64,000 nt of DNA from Ilex aquifolium (taxonomy: Eukaryota; Streptophyta; Magnoliopsida; Aquifoliales; Aquifoliaceae), in the NCBI GenBank assembly GCA_951799425.1, contig OX637401.1, forward strand, positions 31,297,780 to 31,361,779. The letters run 5' to 3'. This document shows positions 56,801 to 64,000 of this stretch, piece by piece. Positions within the stretch are counted from its first letter, which is position 1. Each line of letters begins with the position of its first letter. Both the position numbers and the translations under genes were made by a program. The notes beneath the pieces were generated by a model. That model was not told where the DNA came from, searched no databases, and saw nothing but the letters and a program-made list of their open reading frames with translations.

Positions 56801-59800
56801 ATCATCCGCATAAAACCATTTAGGGTTAAATTGCATTTATTACTCTGGGCTTCCCAAGGAACTTATTTTCGAAGGACTAGAAGAGGTCTTTCCTGGAAGA
56901 AGTAAACCCTTGCCTTCAGTCTGTCTACATGGAAAGGTTGACATGTGTTGCATAAAATTGGCCTGAATCCTTACATCATCCATATAGAAAATTGTCATTC
57001 TAAGAGTTTGTATGGTATTTCAAGTACCTTTTCTCAGGATGCCATGGATAGTTAATATTTCTTTTTGTCCTTACATCAGATGAGACATATCATAGTGTCA
57101 ACAGTGAGTTGGGGGAGTTGCCCACAGTTGAGCTATCTACACTTCCTTTAATCTTGAAGGTATTATTTGCTTAAAATATTTATAATTTTTTTTTTCCCTC
57201 TTGGTCCTCATTGTCCCTCGGGCATGATGGATCCTGGTTGTATTCAATCTCTTGGCTCTGATCGCTTTATGATTGTTGTCGTCCCTCTTTTAGTGTACAA
57301 TTCATATAAGCTGCTGGACATAAGGGATAACACTTCAATCGGAATTAGATAATAAAGGGATGTTAAGTTTTTGTTTTCTGTATTAGAAGGGTTTTTGATA
57401 TTTATAAATGTCCGGCTTATCTGATAACTATACATGTGGCATATCTGATAACTATACTGTCTATACATGTGGTCTCTCCGGTAATTATTAAGTAGTAAGA
57501 TAGGCACATGAATGTGATTGGAACTAATGGTATTAATTAGTAGTTTATCTGGAGATCCCCTGGAGAAGTTTTCCTTCAGCTTGCCTTTTTCTTCTTCTCC
57601 AATTTCTTCAATGATGGGTTTGTATCTTCGTAAGTACATAAAAGTTTAGTGCTTACTGGGGAACTAGCCTGCTTCTGCTGGTAGATCTTGATGGTTGACA
57701 CTTCTAAGGAATCTGTATAGCATATGTTTCTTATCAATATTATCAGGAATTTAAGTAGACTTGTATCCTTGACAAATTTTTTTGTCCTTATCAACATCTA
57801 AACTTGTTGTGATGTTATGATCTATACTCTCTGTAGTTTGCTGTCTCTCTTCTGATGAGAAATAGGGGCCTCATCTATAAACTAGTCAACTTTCAAGTTA
57901 TTGGTGTTAGAGATTTGATTGGCATTTGAGGTCTTTATTACTACATATCTTTACTGCTCCCCCTCGAGATGATCATGTTTCAAAGAGAAACGCTCGTATT
58001 GAAGGTCATATGTTCTTCAATAGCACCTCATGGGAACCGACAGTGGAAATTGTGGACAGACCATTGCTTCACTGTTTTGATTTCAATCTTTTTCATTGTT
58101 GTTATTATTCTTTGTTACTGCTGCTGCTGTTATTTTGGAGAAAAAGGGTGAGCACCGCTGAAAGAGGGGGGGGGGGGGGGGGGGGGGCGAATGCTATCAT
58201 GGATTTATTGTTTTCAGATGGCTTTCTGTCATTGCGTGCCTTCCTCTTCTTCCAGTTTATAGCTTCTCTCTCTCGCTCTCGCTCTCTCTCTTTTGTGTGA
58301 GAAGTCTTCCATTATACCTTTTTATAACTTTCTTTCTTAGTTTGTTAATCTTGATTAACATTGGGAAGAATTAAACAGATATCTAGTGTGCAGTGTTAAA
58401 TATTGGGTGACCTTTAAGGACCTCACTCATGTTCTTAATATTCTAGAAAGTATCAATGCTATTTCTTTCAATTTTTGGTAATATGAATTTTGATTGGTTG
58501 GCGGTATAAAGTTAATTTCTTCCTGTTGTCTTGCTGGCAGATATAGTTGGAGAAATTGTTGTATGTGTTTGATAATATCATGTTGGTGCTCCCTCATGAT
58601 GATACCTCATTTCCTTACCATTAAGGTTTTGATTTTTTCATTTTCGCTTGTCTTTTTATTTCGATGTGGGCACACATATTTCGTTTGGTCTTGCAGACTG
58701 TGGCTGAGGGTGGGATTGCTGATCAGTTGCATGTGACAGAACTCATACTGCGTGATGTGAGCTTTGTTCAGTCTTTTCTGTATTTATGTAGATTATAATT
58801 TTTTCACCTATCATACAGCACTGTCATGGCCGGGAATATTTCTTTCTTGACAATTTTGTATTCAAGTATATCTATTATACTAGTGTGCCCATCATAATAC
58901 AAAATATACATTGTTGGAGATGGTTTTACCCTGTCTTTAGGTGTTACGTTGCCAACATGCTTCACAGAATGATGAATCTGATTTCCAACATCTAAAAGCT
59001 TCAATAATTTTTTGGGTCTTAAAGTTCTAATGCATTGAATTTCGTATTACATGAGTCAAATATGAGATGGTAATAGTTGCCTCGGGGAGCCGAGGTGGTT
59101 GCCTTACTGTTTACCAAGGCACCTTTGCGGTAGCCTCGCACATGCCAGAATGAATTCATGTTGTAACTTGAGATTCAATTTCTCAATCACACTAGTAGTC
59201 AATCACTGTACATGAGGACCAGTGAATGATTGCAATTGGAGTGTGTTCTGTTTGGAAAATTGATGTTGTAGTTGGTTGTATTACAGTTTCATGGATATGT
59301 AGTGCAAAAAAGTTATTGTGTATAGATTGATGTTACAGTAGTTTTTTTTTTAATGCTTATTGCACTTTGATTGACCCATTGAAAGATTCTGTAAGTGGTG
59401 TAATTGTTATTTATTTTTCTTCATCTTTACCTTGGTCTGAATTGGGTCAAGCTCATAGTTTTTGGTCTTAGTTCTTTTATTTCACTGCATGTTTACAGAA
59501 CTTGATAAAAATTTCAGATTCTTTTTAGTATGTCTCGACGGACTAATTCTCTCTCCCCCCCCCCCAACAAAAAAAAAATATTAAACCTCCCAAAAAAAAG
59601 TTTGGCAACAAACAGATCTGGGGATTGGGGTCCGACTGACTTTATCATTGTTTAATCCATTCAGGTTGTGTCAGTTTGGTGTTGGGAAAGTCCCGAAATG
59701 TAGTACTTTGAAAACAACTAAAGTGTGAACAATCTAAGATGCTTTAGGCAACTACTGACTAGATTATTATTATCTTTGGTGTTAGATATTTCCATTGCCA

Positions 59801-62800
59801 TTGCATGTAAGTAAATTGCTCAACAAGACAGCCACCTATATAATGCACCCCATCAGCAAGTGTTCATTTTAAATTCTTAAGGCAAAATGATGTTTGCTAT
59901 ACCTTGGGCTGCAAATATGGTAAATTTGTTTGATGATATAGACATAAGCACTTTTTATGTGAAAAGGGGTCTGAAAATTGTCTCTTGTATTAATTTTCTA
60001 AAGAGTGAAGTAATGGCTGAAAATGAAGTCCATGGTTTTCTTATGTCTTAGATTGTAAACTTTCAGTGTTTGGCCTATTCTGTCTTTTCATTATTTATGT
60101 GTGTTTGTTTTTCGTTTCTATGGTTCTCATGACAATGACTATTTCATGGCCTTGTTACTTGTAAGAATAATCACTGTCTTTGTAATAACAATTTAGTATT
60201 CATGCAGCAAGATTTTTTCCGGAAGCTAATGGACCTGTTTAGGATCTGTGAAGATTTGGAAAACATTGATGGTCTTCACATGATTTTCAAAATAGTCAGA
60301 GGCATCAGTTTGTACCCTAACTTTTTGTTCTAGCTAAATATTTAGTCAATAATGTATGCTGTGTATCTGCGCACATTTTTTAGGTCTGATTGATCTAAGC
60401 GTTTGCTTACCTGCAGTTTTTCTCAATAGTTCTCAGATCTTTGAGAAAATATTTGGGGATGAATTGATTCTTGATGTTATTGGATGCCTTGAATGTAAGT
60501 TGTTTACGTTTTGCATCTGAAAAATCTATTTTGAGTTACACCCGTTGGTATAATTGGGTTTAAATGCTTGGATGTTTATATCTGACAATTGTGATTTTGA
60601 GCTAGTTTTAATAGCTTTAGTTCCCATACATTACTGTGCACCTTGGCTGATTATCTGCAGCGCCTGCCAGGGAAGTCATTGCAATGTGCATAATACAGAT
60701 TGCTTAATTAATTTCAAAGTTTGGTAGTTAATATTTACACTCTCCCTCTTTCTCTGTCTTCCTCTCCATCTCCCTCTCCTCCTAAAGGTTACCACTTACT
60801 ACTAACCTATTTTTTATGCTTGTGACATTTAGGTGGATTATATAATCATCATTGCTTCTTATCTTATTATTCTGAGCCCCTTTGTGAGATTCAGATGCTT
60901 CTCTTTTGTCCGGATATGCCTCTTAGCTTTGAAACCCACATAACCCTAAAATAATTGGATAGGGGTTCTCAGCCATAGTAGGTGCAAATCTTTGATGCAG
61001 CTGTTGGCATGTGGTATAGATGGACACAGTTAACTTGTGTGAGGGTGTGCTTTGATAGAATAAAATGTAATGTAAATGATGTCCAGAAAATTTGGGGCCC
61101 AAAGTAGAATGTAGGATGCTCCATTGAGATAAAAAGGGGTTTAGTCATAGAACCCAATTTTCTGTTCAAGAATCCATGAACAGGAAGTTTCCTATTTTTT
61201 TCAATGAATTCCCTATTTGATGCTGTCCATATGCTCTTCAATTGGACTCTCTATTCCAAACATTGGTGGTACTGGAGTTTGACCTCTGGTGGAATGGGAG
61301 ACTTCAGCATCTGACAAACCCTAGTTTCTCAGCTGCAATCTACCATTTTGTCTTTCTCTTCCTTTCCTTCTTCTACCGCCTGATGTGTTAACCAGCATAT
61401 TCCCCTTCTTGTACTGCATCATGTGCTAACACGCATATTCTTGTGCCCAACCCATGCCCATATCTTTGTTCTGCCTTGTTGGTCTACGTACATATACAAA
61501 AAGCCAAACCTGGGCAATGTGGTTGGCCCCTCCTTTCCCCCTTACGTTATTTAGGATCTTTTGCAAGCTATCCGTCAATAAATCTATATCCAGTTAGTGC
61601 ATGTTGTTGTGGTTGTTGTTTTATTGGAACATGCATATGGAACTGTGCTTTGTGATTTTCAATCTCCTTGTTGTTCATGATTTTAGTGCCTCAACAAGCT
61701 TCTAGTCAAACCAACATTTTTTTATCATATACAAAATTTTCAGTCTTGTATTTTTTTGTTCGTTAGTGTCTTTGCAGCATTACTGGTGTTATGGCTGAAA
61801 TTTTTGCCCGAGATCTTCTGATCCTTTTTCCCGGTGATTTTCTGGCATATTAATGACGATTTACCTCTAATTGAAATGCAGATGATCCTGAGGTACCTCA
61901 TATTTATCATCGCATTATTCTAAAAGAACATGTGGTATTTAAGGAGGTAAGCATTATTGTTGCGGTACGGCATAGTGGAGGAAAGTTTGTTGTTTGTTGT
62001 TCAATTTTCGCTCCACTGTTTGATTTATTCATTGGCTGGTTATGTGCATGTGTACAGGCTATACCCATTAAAGATCCTGTAGTCCTCTCGAAGATACACC
62101 AGACATACAGAGTTAGTTATCTGAAGGTAATGACCTTGAATGCGGACTGCTAGATTACTTGCTTGTGTTTGTGATGGATTTTCCTTTTGTCACCTCTGTC
62201 AGGATGTTGTTTTGCCCAGAGTAATGGATGAGGCCACAGTTGCAAATCTCAATTCCATAATATATTCAAATAATGCAAGTGTAAGATTTTCAATTCAGTT
62301 GCTCACTTGTCTAACCCAAGGCTTGTCTTTTCCATCCCTGATTATTTATTATGTTTTAGGTTGTTTCTTTGTTAAAAGATGACAGCACGTTCCTTCAGGA
62401 ATTGTTTGCAAGGTTGAAATCATCTACGACTTGTGCAGAGTCGAAGAAAAATTTGGTAAATGTTCATTCTTGACTTTTCGATGTCAGCTACAGAGTCATT
62501 GGATTTTCTTGTTAGTTTGCAATCTAGAGAGGACATTTCTCATCCTTCGGTCAGGATGTTTTCATTTAGATGCTATGGTGTTGATTTATTGGAGAAATGG
62601 ACATCTACTTGAATTTTTTATTCTGAGGACCAAGTCAGAATCATCCTCCTACATGAAATAGCATTTGCTGGTACCAATTATAGATACTGACATACTTACA
62701 TTAATATGATTGCAAGTTATGTTTTCTCAGTAAACAACTTGTGATACTGTTTTTGGTTTAGCCTTCATTTTCTTTTTTGAGAAATCTGATGTGTTTTACA

Positions 62801-64000
62801 AAGGGCTGATCCATGGTTTTATTCATTCTAGCAGCTCACACAATGATGGATGCTCAGATATCCACATGTGAATAAGATGTTATTAGCCTTAGCTGCAGGA
62901 TTATGTTTGGGTGGATGCAGCTGCATTCTTAACTACTGTGCATCAACCACTACCTTTAAAAGACAACATATCCAAATCTCATCATGGGTGAGGGTAGGGA
63001 TTTGGGTTTTATTTTTTGTTGCTGACAAAACAAAAAAGGTTGTGTCACCATGTTATACAAGGTCTGTTTTAGACTGTCAAGCGCAAGACTACATCTCCGC
63101 GAGGTTAAGTGACAATATTATTTACTATTAAATAGTCAAAACATCTATAAATGGATGAGATAGGCTTCCGGCATTCCTTTTTTCAAGGATTGGGAAATTT
63201 TTGTGTACCTTTAAACAACCCTTGTGTATGCATGCTTCTTAGACTCTTTATTATTATAAGTTATTCCAAATTTGACCTCTCTCCTGTAAGTGTTTGTTAA
63301 CCAATAGATTTGGTCATGCTAACCACAAAATTTGACTAGTTCAAAGGATTTTGTTTTTCCTACTGCAACATATCTAGCTTGTGCAAATAATATAAAATGG
63401 AGGGTTGTATGGGTTATACAGATGTGCATACATATATAATGGCCGTGTCGCCCGTTTCTGGAATTTTGGTGGCTGCTGTGTTGGATACCATGGTCTCCAT
63501 GTCTATGTGTCTTAGTCGCAGAATGGTCAATTCAGGAAGGAAAACCCACATACTGGATGTTTGCTACTGTGCTTTTTAATGTGATGACCACCTTACTTTC
63601 ATCAGATGCAAAACTGTCCACAATGATAGATTGTGAGGTTTACTCCCAGTTTGAAACATAGAGCTTAGAAGGGGCCATGAACCAGCAAAGACATAGAGAA
63701 GGGACTTGTCCAATCTTCATTGTTGCAGTTCCCATTGACCACACACAGTCGCCCTCCACACTTTCATGTCTTAATCCCTTTCCATGGTTCGGGGGTGGCA
63801 CCAATTTGGGGCCCAGTGGAAGAGGTTCAGGAGCCCTACTGTCAGCACACCTAACCAGTAGGGAGGGAGCATTATGGTCCACTGATGATAGATGATAGTG
63901 GCTTTACTGGACCTTTTCCAGTGCTGGAGCCATCCCTAATTCCAGTACGGCTATGTCCACGTCCACAGTTGCCATAGCGATCTCCAGATGAAGATCCTCT
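50891..64000 (+). CDS. Serine/threonine-protein phosphatase 4 regulatory subunit 3 (PP4R3/SMEK), 5' part
   Basis: Regulatory subunit that directs PP4 catalytic subunit to nuclear targets (DNA repair and, in plants, small-RNA pathways). Thirteen exons are visible: 50891-50935, 54556-54636, 54759-54858, 54943-55027, 55110-55159, 57080-57159, 58697-58756, 60208-60307, 60417-60494, 61882-61946, 62058-62126, 62203-62280 and 62360-62455. GT/AG introns and consistent phases give 329 codons; later exons lie beyond the window. Residues 16-115 form the PH/EVH1-like domain ([35 protein letters not shown]); from about 140 the SMK-1/DUF625 domain begins ([49 protein letters not shown]). Intron 1 is 3.6 kb. 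No defects in the visible part. Arabidopsis has related genes (PP4R3/PSY2-like); which copy this is cannot be told. Confidence 0.92.
50936..54555 (+). other. Intron 1 of PP4R3 (3.6 kb)
   Basis: Starts GTGAGT and ends TTTCAG. It has a (TC)n run at 51042-51065 and a 15-base C run at 52469-52483. No nested gene or intact transposon was recognised; short frames lack similarity. Confidence 0.6.
55160..57079 (+). other. Intron 5 of PP4R3 with possible MITE remnant
   Basis: 1.9-kb intron. The part from about 55800 to 56240 (motifs such as AAATGGGTTAACGCG, AACCCATTTATGTGACA and a right end GATTACCACCCCTAA) resembles degraded hAT-type MITE sequence common in plants, but the left end was not found. 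Confidence 0.35.
57160..58696 (+). other. Intron 6 of PP4R3 with 22-base G run
   Basis: A 1.5-kb intron that holds an uninterrupted run of 22 G at 58166-58187 on the coding strand. A (CTCTCG)-type stretch follows at about 58266-58291. No nested gene seen. Confidence 0.7.
58757..60207 (+). other. Intron 7 of PP4R3
   Basis: 1.45-kb intron, GTGAGC...TGCAG. It contains a C run at about 59556-59566 followed by A runs. Nothing coding is seen. Confidence 0.5.
60495..61881 (+). other. Intron 9 of PP4R3
   Basis: 1.39-kb intron, GTAAGT...TGCAG, with pyrimidine-rich stretches (60740-60785, 61350-61380). No nested gene seen. Confidence 0.5.
62456..64000 (+). other. Intron 13 of PP4R3 (runs off the window) with an unassigned block
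   Basis: The donor GTAAAT at 62456 opens an intron with no acceptor and PP4R3-like exon found before 64000. From about 63640 the sequence becomes more GC-rich, with an 80-codon minus-strand frame (63882-63640, [20 protein letters not shown]) of unknown origin. This may be a captured or transposon-derived piece. Confidence 0.5.

Noticed and set aside
59080-59150. Possible tRNA-like inverted repeats (GCCTCGGGGAGCCGAGG)
   Set aside because: No acceptor stem, anticodon arm or T-loop in the right spacing.
1-64000. CRISPR arrays, bacterial operons, prophage or organelle insertions
   Set aside because: Nothing of the kind was seen; tandem repeats lack regular unique spacers and the genes are spliced nuclear plant genes.

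Overview
This is nuclear DNA of a flowering plant, very probably a eudicot. The genes have short exons, GT/AG introns and AT-rich introns. They encode plant proteins, including a plastidial enzyme and a plant-specific mitochondrial complex II subunit, and the spaces between them are filled with plant transposons. The species cannot be told from the sequence.

Four host genes are supported, all rebuilt by hand from splice sites with consistent phase: (1) RPL29 (eL29), + strand, about 6.1-6.65 kb, 61 aa, with a 5'UTR intron; (2) plastidial dihydrolipoyl dehydrogenase (ptLPD/LPD1), - strand, 18.6 to 8.9 kb, 15 coding exons, 580 aa; (3) succinate dehydrogenase subunit 5 (SDH5), + strand, 44.7-47.4 kb, 4 exons, 243 aa; (4) the first 13 coding exons (329 codons) of a PP4R3/SMEK-type protein phosphatase 4 regulatory subunit, + strand, from 50.9 kb and running off the right edge. 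These are unrelated housekeeping genes; nothing suggests a shared pathway or operon-like arrangement.

The rest is mostly mobile DNA. 1-4.6 kb: the 3' part of a Ty3/gypsy (Tat-like) element with gag but no pol before its 3' LTR, inserted in the 5' end of a Ty1/copia element on the opposite strand (to 5152). 19.9-28.4 kb: a Ty3/gypsy chromovirus (Reina-like) with both LTRs and a CCCCC target duplication, split by a 3.4-kb insertion that looks like a non-autonomous Helitron. 30.6-35.4 kb: a small inverted-repeat element, a truncated L1 LINE and an old copia remnant that holds a hAT MITE with a perfect 8-bp target duplication. 35.6-38.6 kb: two inverted copies of one PIF/Harbinger-type element (TTA target duplications) around a tandem duplication that holds a third element (TAA duplication). 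39.4-44.2 kb: a second Helitron-like element whose ends resemble those of the first and which carries exon-like blocks of an unrecognised host gene. Long-TIR MITEs lie near 8.2, 18.8, 47.9 and 48.9 kb.

I found no clear evidence of a new biological system. The most interesting items are the two Helitron-like elements with apparently captured, still phase-consistent exons, the gag-only gypsy element, and the nested Harbinger/tandem-duplication block.
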